Made by a program: the position numbers and the translations under genes. A stretch of 5,490 nucleotides of DNA, taken from an uncultured Collinsella sp. (GTDB taxonomy: Bacteria; Actinomycetota; Coriobacteriia; Coriobacteriales; Coriobacteriaceae). Location: assembly GCA_900554465.1 (NCBI GenBank), contig USHF01000104.1:1-5490 (forward strand), in the 5' to 3' direction. Positions 1 through 5,380 of the stretch are shown here, piece after piece. Position 1 is the stretch's first letter. Every line of letters begins with the position of its first letter. The notes beneath the pieces are model-generated. The model made no database searches. It saw only the letters and a list, made by a program, of their open reading frames with translations, and was not told the DNA's origin.

Positions 1-42
1 CTGCGCATGTCTCGTGGGCTCGGAGATGTGTATAAGAGACAG
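1..42 (+). other. Illumina Nextera (Tn5) adapter contamination, left end
   Basis: Positions 9-42 match the Nextera read-2 / i7-side adapter and end in the Tn5 mosaic end (AGATGTGTATAAGAGACAG, 24-42). The eight bases before it, CTGCGCAT, sit where the i7 index lies. From memory they match the adapter-strand form of Nextera index N722, but that identity was not checked. This is library DNA, not genome. Genomic sequence begins at 43, and translated reading frames running through 1-42 are spurious. Confidence 0.98.
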
Positions 43-413
43 GCGATTACGTTGCCGGCCCCAATCACACGCTGCCGACCGGCGGTACGGCTATGTTCTC
101 CAACCCGCTTTCGGTGGAGGAGTTCGTCAAGCGCTCGAGTGTCATTTGCTATACGCCCGAGGGCCTGCTTTCCGATGCTCCCGCTACGCAGCGCCTGGCC
201 GAGGCCGAGGGTCTGTGGGCACACGCGCTTTCGGCCGCACTGCGCCGCCGCGTGTTGGAGCAGGGCGAGGATGCCGTGAGCGCCGAGTCTCTGGCCGCGG
301 CCGACCTGACCAAGGTCGCCTGGCCGGGCGACGCCGTGGCGACGGTTGCCGAGGGCGTTGACCTGGCGGCTGCGGGCGCGGATGGCGTTGGCGCGACTGG
401 TAAGGAGGCCTAA
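43..413 (+). CDS. hisD: Histidinol dehydrogenase, C-terminal part (5' end cut by contig end)
   Basis: HisD is the zinc-dependent enzyme that oxidises L-histidinol through histidinaldehyde to L-histidine with two NAD+, the last steps of the pathway. The insert opens inside the family's most conserved C-terminal segment: DYVAGPNHTLPTGGTA from base 45, then FSNPLSVEEFVKRSS. The Asp at 45-47 matches the zinc ligand Asp360 of the E. coli enzyme. The His at 222-224 in GLWAHALSA matches zinc ligand His419. Roughly the first 350 residues lie outside the contig. The reading frame enters from the adapter without a start, so an apparent ATG at 93 is internal. After the His there are 62 more residues, an Ala/Gly/Val-rich tail much longer than the roughly 15 residues in E. 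coli HisD. The stop at 411-413 is followed one base later by hisC. Confidence 0.96.
402..408 (+). promoter_or_regulatory. Ribosome binding site for hisC
   Basis: AAGGAGG, a near-perfect Shine-Dalgarno core, lies six bases before the ATG at 415 and inside the last codons of hisD. It fixes the hisC start at 415 rather than at an in-frame ATG at 346, which lies inside hisD, and suggests coupled translation of hisD and hisC. Confidence 0.85.
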
Positions 414-414
414 T

Positions 415-1530
415 ATGGCCGAGCTGACGCCCCACATGAAGGAGCTCGTCCAGCCTTACCTGGCCGGTATTGAGCCCTACGATCCCAACTTTACGCCTAC
501 GCGCATCAACCTTTCGGCCAACGAGAACACCTATCCCGTGCCGACCGGCGTGCGCGAGGCGGTCGACGCTGCCCTGGCTGCCACACCGCTCAATCGCTAT
601 CCCGATCCCATGTCGAACGACCTGCGCGACGAGCTTGCTGCCTGGCATGGCGTGGCGCGCGAGAATGTCTGCGTGGGAAACGGCGGCGACGAGCTGCTCT
701 ATAACTACCTGTTGGCGTTTGGCGGCGCGGGACGGACCCTGCTCAACTGCCCGCCGTGCTTTAGCGAGTACGCGTTCTTTGCGTCGCTCTGCCAGACCGA
801 GGTGCGTGACGTGTGGCGCGACCCCGCGACCTTTGAGCTCGACCAGACAGCCGTGCTTGCGGCAGTGCCCGAGTGCAACCTGGCAATCGTGACCTCGCCC
901 AATAACCCCACGGGCGACGTGGCGCCGCTCGACTTTATCGCGGCGCTGTGCGATGCGTGCCCCGGCATGGTGATGGTCGACGAGGCCTACGTTGAGTTTG
1001 CCGACGATTCGTTTGGCGCGGCCACCACGGCGCAGGGCCTTATCGCCGAGCATCCCAACCTGGTGATTTTACATACGCTGTCCAAGGCGTTTGGCGCTGC
1101 CGGCACGCGTCTGGGCTACGTGATCGCGGCGTCCGAGGTCATCGACGTGTTCGCGGCGATTCGCCAGATCTATTCGGTCAACGTGCTGAGCCAGGCGGCG
1201 GCGCTTGCCTGCGTGCGTGCCCGCGATGCGTACACGCCCGTGGTGGCACAGGTCGCATCCGAGCGCGAGCGCGAGCTGTGCGCCCTGCGCGCGATGGCAA
1301 CCGAGGGCCTGCCCGTGGAGGCATGGCCGAGCGCGGCGAACTTTGTGCTCGTGCGTACGCCGCATGCCACGCGCGTGCGCGAGCGCCTACGCGACGAGTA
1401 TTCGATTTTGGTGCGCGACTTTAGCTATGCGCCGGGGCTTGCGGACTGTCTGCGCATTACCGTGGGCACGCCGCAGGAAAACGATGAGGTACTGGCTGCG
1501 TTTGCCGTGCTGGTGAAGGAGGAGATCTAG
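415..1530 (+). CDS. hisC: Histidinol-phosphate aminotransferase
   Basis: A 371-residue cytosolic PLP enzyme of the class-I/II aminotransferase fold. It converts imidazole-acetol phosphate plus glutamate to histidinol phosphate and 2-oxoglutarate. Visible motifs in order are LSANEN (33-38), RYPD (61-64), the cofactor phosphate loop GNGGDE (88-93), SPNNPTG (161-167) with the PLP-contacting Asn164, DEAYVEF (189-195) with Asp189 and Tyr192, and LSKAFGAAGTRLGY with Schiff-base Lys224 and phosphate-binding Arg232. Arg347 in LRITVG is the substrate-carboxylate arginine. Length is normal for HisC. The start at 415 is supported by an AAGGAGG six bases upstream and by the family-like N-terminus. The stop codon directly abuts the hisB ATG. 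Aromatic aminotransferases share this fold, but the his context settles the assignment. Confidence 0.97.
   Translation: MAELTPHMKELVQPYLAGIEPYDPNFTPTRINLSANENTYPVPTGVREAVDAALAATPLNRYPDPMSNDLRDELAAWHGVARENVCVGNGGDELLYNYLLAFGGAGRTLLNCPPCFSEYAFFASLCQTEVRDVWRDPATFELDQTAVLAAVPECNLAIVTSPNNPTGDVAPLDFIAALCDACPGMVMVDEAYVEFADDSFGAATTAQGLIAEHPNLVILHTLSKAFGAAGTRLGYVIAASEVIDVFAAIRQIYSVNVLSQAAALACVRARDAYTPVVAQVASERERELCALRAMATEGLPVEAWPSAANFVLVRTPHATRVRERLRDEYSILVRDFSYAPGLADCLRITVGTPQENDEVLAAFAVLVKEEI
1516..1522 (+). promoter_or_regulatory. Ribosome binding site for hisB, inside the hisC 3' end
   Basis: AAGGAGG ends eight bases before the hisB ATG at 1531 and is embedded in the last codons of hisC. With zero bases between the hisC stop and the hisB start, it points to translational coupling. 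Confidence 0.8.
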
Positions 1531-2118
1531 ATGGGCCGTTATGCCGAGGTGACCCGCAAGACGGGGGAGACCGACATTGTCGTCAAACTCGACCTGGATG
1601 GAACCGGTACGTGCGATATCTCGACCGGCGTGCCGTTTTTCGACCACATGCTCAACGCCTTTGGCCGCCATGGCCTGTTCGATTTGACGGTGCATGCGGT
1701 AGGCGATGTGGAAGTCGATGCGCACCATACCGTCGAGGACACGGGCATTGTGCTGGGCGAGGCGTTTTGCCGGGCGCTGGGCGACAAAGCGGGTATTACG
1801 CGCTTTGCCGATGCGGCGATCGCCATGGACGAGACGCTCGTGATGGCCGCCGTGGACATTTCGGGTCGCGGCCAGGCCTACTGCGAGCTGCCCGTGCCGA
1901 CCGAGCGCGTGGGCAGCTTCGATACCGAGCTGGCTGTTGAGTTCTTCTATGCCTTTGCGCGCGATGCCAAACTTACGCTGCACGTGCGCGAGCTGGCGGG
2001 CGGCAACTCGCATCACATTATCGAGGCCGCCTTTAAGGCCGTGGGCCGCACGATGCGCCACGCCTGCGAGCTCGATCCCCGCGTGCAGGGCATCCCCAGC
2101 ACCAAGGGCTCGCTGTAG
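1531..2118 (+). CDS. hisB: Imidazoleglycerol-phosphate dehydratase (monofunctional)
   Basis: A 195-residue manganese-dependent enzyme that dehydrates imidazole glycerol phosphate to imidazole-acetol phosphate, the HisC substrate. Two related half-domains are visible, each with its metal-binding signature. The first half has GVPFFDHMLNAFGRHG (33-48) and DAHHTVEDTGIVLGEA (63-78), with His39, His65, His66 and Glu69. The second half has the family segment MDETLVMAAVDISGRG (99-114) and AGGNSHHIIEAAFKA (156-170), with His161, His162 and Glu165. The length is that of the dehydratase alone. There is no N-terminal HAD phosphatase domain as in the fused enterobacterial HisB, so histidinol-phosphate phosphatase must be encoded elsewhere. 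It is followed by a 78-base gap with a hairpin before hisH. Confidence 0.98.
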   Translation: MGRYAEVTRKTGETDIVVKLDLDGTGTCDISTGVPFFDHMLNAFGRHGLFDLTVHAVGDVEVDAHHTVEDTGIVLGEAFCRALGDKAGITRFADAAIAMDETLVMAAVDISGRGQAYCELPVPTERVGSFDTELAVEFFYAFARDAKLTLHVRELAGGNSHHIIEAAFKAVGRTMRHACELDPRVQGIPSTKGSL

Positions 2119-2132
2119 CTGACGGATTGCAC

Positions 2133-2171
2133 AAACCACCACAAAGGTGCCTGTCCCCTTTGTGGTGGTTT
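2133..2171 (+). repeat. Perfect 15-bp inverted repeat between hisB and hisH (REP/MITE-like)
   Basis: Arm AAACCACCACAAAGG (2133-2147) is exactly complementary to CCTTTGTGGTGGTTT (2157-2171), with a 9-base loop TGCCTGTCC. It starts 14 bases after the hisB stop and ends 12 bases before the hisH ribosome binding site. The 3' arm finishes in only four T residues (2169-2172), so it is a poor intrinsic terminator and the operon evidently continues. I infer a dispersed REP- or MITE-like palindrome, or an mRNA hairpin that tunes or protects the transcript. Copy number in the genome cannot be seen here. Confidence 0.75.
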
Positions 2172-2183
2172 TGGATGATGGGA

Positions 2184-2191
2184 AAAGGAGG
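2184..2191 (+). promoter_or_regulatory. Ribosome binding site supporting a GTG start for hisH
   Basis: AAAGGAGG lies five bases before GTG at 2197. No ATG fits, and the protein read from this GTG (MGEPKIVVVDYHKGN) has the family N-terminus. It therefore decides the non-ATG start. Confidence 0.8.
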
Positions 2192-2196
2192 GTCGC

Positions 2197-2898
2197 GTGG
2201 GCGAACCGAAGATCGTGGTGGTTGACTACCACAAGGGCAACTTGTCGAGCGTTGCGCGCGGGCTTGCGCGCGCCGGTGCCGGCGCCTGCACATCGGACGA
2301 TCCGGAGCAGATCCGTAATGCCGACGGCCTGGTCATCCCGGGCGTGGGCGCGTTCTATGACGCGATCGCCTTTATGCGCCAGAGCGGCGAGGCGGACGCG
2401 GTGCTCGATGCCGTCGCCGCCGGAACTCCGCTGCTCGGCATCTGCCTGGGCCTTCAGCTATTTTTTGAGCGCGGCAACGAAGGCGTGCCTGCGGACGAGG
2501 GCGCGGTTGCCGATGGCAACACCCCCCAGCAGGCCGGTGGCCCCTGGGTCGATGGCCTGGGTATTATGTGCGGTTCGTGCACGCGCTTGAAATCGAGTCG
2601 CCTGAAGGTGCCGCACGTGGGCTGGGACCAGGTGCACATGACGCCCACCGGTGCGGCCGATCCGCTGCTTACTGGTTTTGCCGAGGGTGCCAACATGTAC
2701 TTCACCCACAGCTACGCGGTGTCCGACGATGCCGATGCCGCCGATGTGCTGGCGCGCACGCACTATACGCGGAGCTTCCCGTGCATCGTGCGCCATGGCA
2801 ACGTGTGGGGCTGCCAGTTCCATCCCGAGAAATCCTCCGCGCTGGGTCAGCGCATCCTTAAGAACTTCGTCAACATCGCCGAGGAGGCCGGCCGATGA
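2197..2898 (+). CDS. hisH: Imidazole glycerol phosphate synthase, glutaminase subunit
   Basis: A 233-residue class-I glutamine amidotransferase. It hydrolyses glutamine and passes ammonia to HisF for synthesis of imidazole glycerol phosphate and AICAR. Visible are the N-terminal IVVVDYHKGNL (6-16), the oxyanion-strand motif PGVGAF (48-53), the nucleophile elbow LLGICLGLQLFFE (79-91) with Cys83, LKVPHVGWDQV (136-146), and CQFHPEKSS with His209 and Glu211 completing the triad. HisH is usually about 195-210 residues. The extra length here lies mainly at about 97-117, between the nucleophile segment and WVDGLGIM, a Gly/Ala/Asp-rich insertion. The GTG start is supported by AAAGGAGG. The 3' end overlaps hisA by four bases (ATGA at 2895-2898), indicating translational coupling. 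Confidence 0.97.
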   Translation: MGEPKIVVVDYHKGNLSSVARGLARAGAGACTSDDPEQIRNADGLVIPGVGAFYDAIAFMRQSGEADAVLDAVAAGTPLLGICLGLQLFFERGNEGVPADEGAVADGNTPQQAGGPWVDGLGIMCGSCTRLKSSRLKVPHVGWDQVHMTPTGAADPLLTGFAEGANMYFTHSYAVSDDADAADVLARTHYTRSFPCIVRHGNVWGCQFHPEKSSALGQRILKNFVNIAEEAGR

Positions 2899-3638
2899 TC
2901 CTGTTTCCCGCAATCGATCTGATCGGCGGTAAGGTCGTGCGCCTGGAGCGCGGTGACCGGAGCCGCTGCAAGGTATATTCCGACGACCCCGTGGCCGTTG
3001 CCCGCTCCTTTGCCGAGCAGGGCACGAGCTGGGTGCACGTCGTCGACCTGTCCGCTGCCTTTGGCGAGGACGAGGACGCGTGCGCTGCCAACTCGGCGGC
3101 GATAAAGGCTATCTGCGGCGTCGACGGTCTGTCCGTGGATGTGGGCGGCGGCGTTCGCTCGCTCGCGCGCATCGACGAGCTTGCCGGCTATGGCGCGCGT
3201 CGCATCGCGCTGGGCACGGTGATCGTGACCGAGCCGGGATTTGCCGAGGTGGCGGCTCGCGGCTTTGGCGAGCTGCTGGTGGCAGATATCGCCGCACGCG
3301 ACGGCCAGGTCAAGGTGAACGGCTGGCGCGACGGCGCGGGCGTGGCACTCGACGATGCCGTGGCGCAGCTTTCCGAGCTGGGCTTTAAGCATCTGGTGTA
3401 TACCGACATCGCGCGCGATGGCATGCAGACGGGCATCGATGTGGCGGCGTATCGTCATGTGGCCGAGGTCGCGGGCTTTCCCGTCGTGGCTTCGGGTGGT
3501 ATCTCGACGCTCGACGATATCCGCGCACTGGCCGCGGTGGGTGAGGATGCTATTGAGGGCGCCATTACCGGCCGTGCGCTCTACGAGGGCAACTTTACGC
3601 TGGCCCAGGCGCTAGCCGCCGCCCGAGGGGAGGAGTAG
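2895..3638 (+). CDS. hisA: ProFAR isomerase (1-(5-phosphoribosyl)-5-[(5-phosphoribosylamino)methylideneamino]imidazole-4-carboxamide isomerase)
   Basis: A 247-residue (beta/alpha)8-barrel enzyme that performs the Amadori rearrangement of ProFAR to PRFAR, the HisF substrate. The first strand FPAIDLIGGKVVRL carries the catalytic Asp8. VDVGGGVR (81-88) and ASGGIST (199-205) are the paired phosphate-binding loops. ADIAARDGQVKVNGW holds Asp131, matching the catalytic acid Asp127 of the Thermotoga enzyme. YTDIARDGMQTG (169-180) is the conserved late strand. Many Actinomycetota have the bifunctional PriA here. The GGG loop, where PriA typically has SGG, and the ARDG-QV-GW segment look like ordinary HisA, though that distinction is my reading of motifs. 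The start overlaps the hisH stop, with GAGGAGG (2881-2887) seven bases upstream. The stop is three bases before hisF. Confidence 0.96.
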   Translation: MILFPAIDLIGGKVVRLERGDRSRCKVYSDDPVAVARSFAEQGTSWVHVVDLSAAFGEDEDACAANSAAIKAICGVDGLSVDVGGGVRSLARIDELAGYGARRIALGTVIVTEPGFAEVAARGFGELLVADIAARDGQVKVNGWRDGAGVALDDAVAQLSELGFKHLVYTDIARDGMQTGIDVAAYRHVAEVAGFPVVASGGISTLDDIRALAAVGEDAIEGAITGRALYEGNFTLAQALAAARGEE

Positions 3639-3641
3639 CCC

Positions 3642-4424
3642 ATGCTTACCAAACGCGTGATTCCCTGCTTGGACGTCAAGGACGGCCGCGTGGTCAAGGG
3701 CGTCAACTTTGTGAGCCTGCGCGATGCGGGCGACCCGGTGGAGCTAGCCCGCGCCTACGACCGCGAGGGTGCGGACGAGGTTGTCTTCCTGGACATTACC
3801 GCCACGAGCGACAACCGCGCGACGACCATCGAGATGGCGGCGCATGCGGCCGAGGAGCTCGCTATTCCCTATACCGTGGGCGGCGGCTTTCGCGACCTGG
3901 CGGGCATGCGCACCATGGTTGCAGCCGGCGCCGACAAGGTGTCGCTTAACTCTGCCGCCGTGCGCGATCCGTCGTTGATTAGCCAGGCTGCCGCGGCGTT
4001 TGGCAGCCAGGCCGTGGTCGTGGCGATCGATGCCAAGCGCGTCGGTTTGCCCGGCGCATCTGGTGCCGACAAGTGGGAGGTCTTTACCGCAGGCGGCCGC
4101 AACGCCACGGGTATCGACGCGGTGGCGTGGGCCGAGGAGGCGGCCCGTCGCGGCGCCGGCGAGATCTTGCTCACCAGTATGGACCGCGACGGCACCAAGG
4201 CCGGCTTTGACCTGGCGCTCACCCGCGCCGTGGCGCGCGCGGTGCCGATTCCCGTCATCGCGAGCGGCGGCGTGGGCACGCTCGAGCATTTTGCTGAGGG
4301 TGTGATCGAGGGCGAAGCCGACGCCGTATTGGCGGCAAGCGTCTTTCACTTCGGGACGTTCAGCATTCGCGAAGTCAAAGAGTATATGGCCTCTCAAGGC
4401 ATCCCTGTCAGGTTGGACTTCTAG
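3642..4424 (+). CDS. hisF: Imidazole glycerol phosphate synthase, cyclase subunit
   Basis: A 260-residue (beta/alpha)8 barrel. It uses ammonia from HisH to turn PRFAR into imidazole glycerol phosphate and AICAR, the latter returning to purine synthesis. Conserved elements are KRVIPCLDVKDGRVVKGVNF (4-23) with catalytic Asp11, VFLDITA, the phosphate loop VGGGFRD (79-85), VVVAIDAKR with catalytic Asp130, TSMDRDGTKAGFD (178-190), IASGGVG (206-212) and the C-terminal segment ending IPVRLDF. Asp11 and Asp130 fall at the same numbers as in the Thermotoga enzyme. Length is normal. GGAGG at 3629-3633 lies eight bases before the ATG. The sister barrel HisA is immediately upstream and the partner HisH is two genes upstream, so both subunits are made from one message. 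The next gene, hisI, is 142 bases away across a palindromic element. Confidence 0.98.
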   Translation: MLTKRVIPCLDVKDGRVVKGVNFVSLRDAGDPVELARAYDREGADEVVFLDITATSDNRATTIEMAAHAAEELAIPYTVGGGFRDLAGMRTMVAAGADKVSLNSAAVRDPSLISQAAAAFGSQAVVVAIDAKRVGLPGASGADKWEVFTAGGRNATGIDAVAWAEEAARRGAGEILLTSMDRDGTKAGFDLALTRAVARAVPIPVIASGGVGTLEHFAEGVIEGEADAVLAASVFHFGTFSIREVKEYMASQGIPVRLDF

Positions 4425-4433
4425 CGCTGCGGC

Positions 4434-4528
4434 TTGTCCAGGCACCCGACCTTCCGGCTCCAACCCTCCTCGCGTACTTAAGTACGCGTCGTCGGGCTTG
4501 TCGCTCGGAATCTCGGGCACCTGGACAA
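4434..4528 (+). repeat. Long imperfect palindrome between hisF and hisI with an 18-nt perfect palindromic core
   Basis: Outer arms 4434-4449 (TTGTCCAGGCACCCGA) and 4513-4528 (TCGGGCACCTGGACAA) pair at 14 of 16 positions. TTCCG (4452-4456) pairs with CGGAA (4506-4510). CAA-CCC (4461-4466) can pair with GGG-TTG (4494-4500) around one bulged base. The centre, CGCGTACTTAAGTACGCG (4471-4488), is a perfect palindrome, foldable as a 7-bp stem with a TTAA loop. The whole 95 bases can form one branched or bulged hairpin. No T-run follows, so it is not an intrinsic terminator. I infer a REP- or MITE-like intergenic element or an RNA processing/stability structure. It starts 9 bases after the hisF stop and ends 28 bases before the hisI ribosome binding site. 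Confidence 0.7.
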
Positions 4529-4556
4529 CCCTCGCCGACCTGCGAAGTTTGAATTT

Positions 4557-4562
4557 GGGGAG
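4557..4562 (+). promoter_or_regulatory. Probable ribosome binding site for hisI
   Basis: GGGGAG lies four bases before ATG 4567 (GGGGAGAGAAATG). It is weaker and closer than the other his sites, but no better start fits. An in-frame TTG at 4498 lies inside the palindrome and would add 23 residues unlike the family. Confidence 0.55.
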
Positions 4563-4566
4563 AGAA

Positions 4567-4896
4567 ATGGAAGAGATAACCGATCCTTCAAAGCTTACAT
4601 ACGACGCCAAGGGGCTGATTCCTTGTGTGGTTCAGCAGTATGACACCGGCGAGGTGCTTATGGTTGCTTGGATGAACGAGGAGTCGGTGGGGCTGACGCT
4701 CAAGACCGGTACCACGTGGTTTTGGAGCCGCAGCCGTCAGGAGCTCTGGAACAAGGGCGCGACGAGCGGCAATATGCAAGAGGTCAAGGAGCTCTGGGCC
4801 GACTGCGATAGCGATACGCTGCTGGTCAAGGTCGACTCGCCGGGTTCGGCCTGCCATACCGGCAACCGTACCTGCTTCTTTAAAAAACTCGCGTAG
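4567..4896 (+). CDS. hisI: Phosphoribosyl-AMP cyclohydrolase (monofunctional)
   Basis: A 109-residue zinc- and magnesium-dependent enzyme. It opens the adenine ring of phosphoribosyl-AMP to give ProFAR, the HisA substrate. Family motifs are GLIPCVVQQYDTGEVLMVAW (16-35), WFWSRSRQELWNKGATSGNM (51-70), and DCDSDTLLVKVD (79-90) with Asp79, Asp81 and Asp83 as metal ligands. SACHTGNRTCFF (94-105) follows. Cys80, Cys96 and Cys103 match the three zinc cysteines of the family. There is no C-terminal HisE domain, and the cognate pyrophosphohydrolase is the next gene, 46 bases on. The ATG at 4567 gives the usual N-terminus. It may be transcribed with hisF through the palindrome or from an unseen promoter in the 142-base gap. 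Confidence 0.97.
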   Translation: MEEITDPSKLTYDAKGLIPCVVQQYDTGEVLMVAWMNEESVGLTLKTGTTWFWSRSRQELWNKGATSGNMQEVKELWADCDSDTLLVKVDSPGSACHTGNRTCFFKKLA

Positions 4897-4942
4897 GGCG
4901 GGCGCTCGACCAGGCGCTTGGCCAACCAGAAAGGATTGAACC

Positions 4943-5260
4943 ATGGGTGTGCGCACCGCAAATGTTCAGGATGGAAATATCGGTGAGACGCTGACGGGGC
5001 TGGCCGAGGTGATTCATGGCCGTCGCGACGCGTCGCCGCAGGAGAGCTATACCGCGCGTCTGTTGACCGACGTCGAGGATGAGCTGCTCAAGAAGCTTGC
5101 CGAGGAGGCGAGCGAGGTGATCATGGCCTGCAAGGATAACGACCATGACCACATTCGCTATGAGGCCGGCGACCTGGTCTACCACTTGCTCGTGACGCTC
5201 GAGCGCTACGGCATCACCCTCGACGAGCTGGCCGGCGAACTCAACGCCCGCCGCCACTAG
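4943..5260 (+). CDS. hisE: Phosphoribosyl-ATP pyrophosphohydrolase (monofunctional)
   Basis: A 105-residue all-alpha enzyme of the MazG-like NTP pyrophosphohydrolase superfamily. It removes pyrophosphate from phosphoribosyl-ATP to give phosphoribosyl-AMP, the second pathway step. The signature is ESYTARLL (34-41), then DELLKKLAEEASEVIMACKD (46-65) with the metal-binding EExxE at 54-58, and YEAGDLVYHLLV (73-84) with ExxD at 74-77. It closes with the usual GITLDELAGELNARRH tail. The ATG at 4943 has AAAGGA (4930-4935) seven bases upstream. The first dozen residues before the IGETLTGLAEVI helix are poorly conserved, so the start is probable rather than certain. It is the last his gene here; a hairpin and an apparent convergent gene follow. 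Confidence 0.96.
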   Translation: MGVRTANVQDGNIGETLTGLAEVIHGRRDASPQESYTARLLTDVEDELLKKLAEEASEVIMACKDNDHDHIRYEAGDLVYHLLVTLERYGITLDELAGELNARRH

Positions 5261-5299
5261 TCGTTTGGGACAGTCTTTGTTGGTGTAACGGGGTCATGG

Positions 5300-5368
5300 A
5301 AGTTGCGGTGAAATAGGGGCTGTTTAAGCGCTTCATCAGGCAAAACAATCCCTATTCCACCGCAACTT
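5300..5368 (+). repeat. 26-position hairpin downstream of hisE (REP/MITE-like, possible operon-end structure)
   Basis: Arm 5300-5325 (begins AAGTTGCGGTGAAATAGGG) pairs with 5343-5368 (ends CCTATTCCACCGCAACTT) in a single register. There are two mismatches (5311/5357 and 5320/5348) and one G-T pair (5319/5349). The 17-base loop 5326-5342 contains AGCGCT. There is no T-run after either arm, so it is not a classical intrinsic terminator on either strand. It lies between hisE and the convergent fragment on the - strand, a typical site for REP-like elements that end or protect messages. The near-perfect arms suggest a folded or mobile palindromic unit; that part is inference. Confidence 0.75.
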
Positions 5369-5380
5369 ATGAAGGGATGG

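Noticed and set aside
14..361. Open frame beginning MGSEMCIRDR, and another at 7 beginning MSRGLGDVYKRQ
   Set aside because: Both start inside the adapter and run out of frame across hisD. These peptides are translations of the Nextera mosaic end.
346..414. Extended 394-residue hisC starting at ATG 346
   Set aside because: The extra 23 residues lie in another frame of hisD and are Arg-rich. ATG 415 has AAGGAGG at proper spacing and the family N-terminus.
184..1053. Long - strand frames opposite the his genes (for example 184-1053, 1387-2232 and 3744-4610)
   Set aside because: They are antisense shadows of GC-rich coding DNA, rich in Arg/His/Ala with no recognisable motifs, and they fully overlap confident genes.
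2133..2172. Intrinsic terminator between hisB and hisH
   Set aside because: The stem is strong, but only four T residues end the 3' arm and G residues follow. Genes of the same pathway continue downstream.
4498..4566. Extended hisI starting at TTG 4498
   Set aside because: The extension is read from the palindromic element, has no ribosome binding site and adds residues not found in the family.
4918..4925. TTGGCCAA palindrome between hisI and hisE
   Set aside because: Eight bases is too short to stand out in GC-rich DNA, and nothing around it extends the symmetry.
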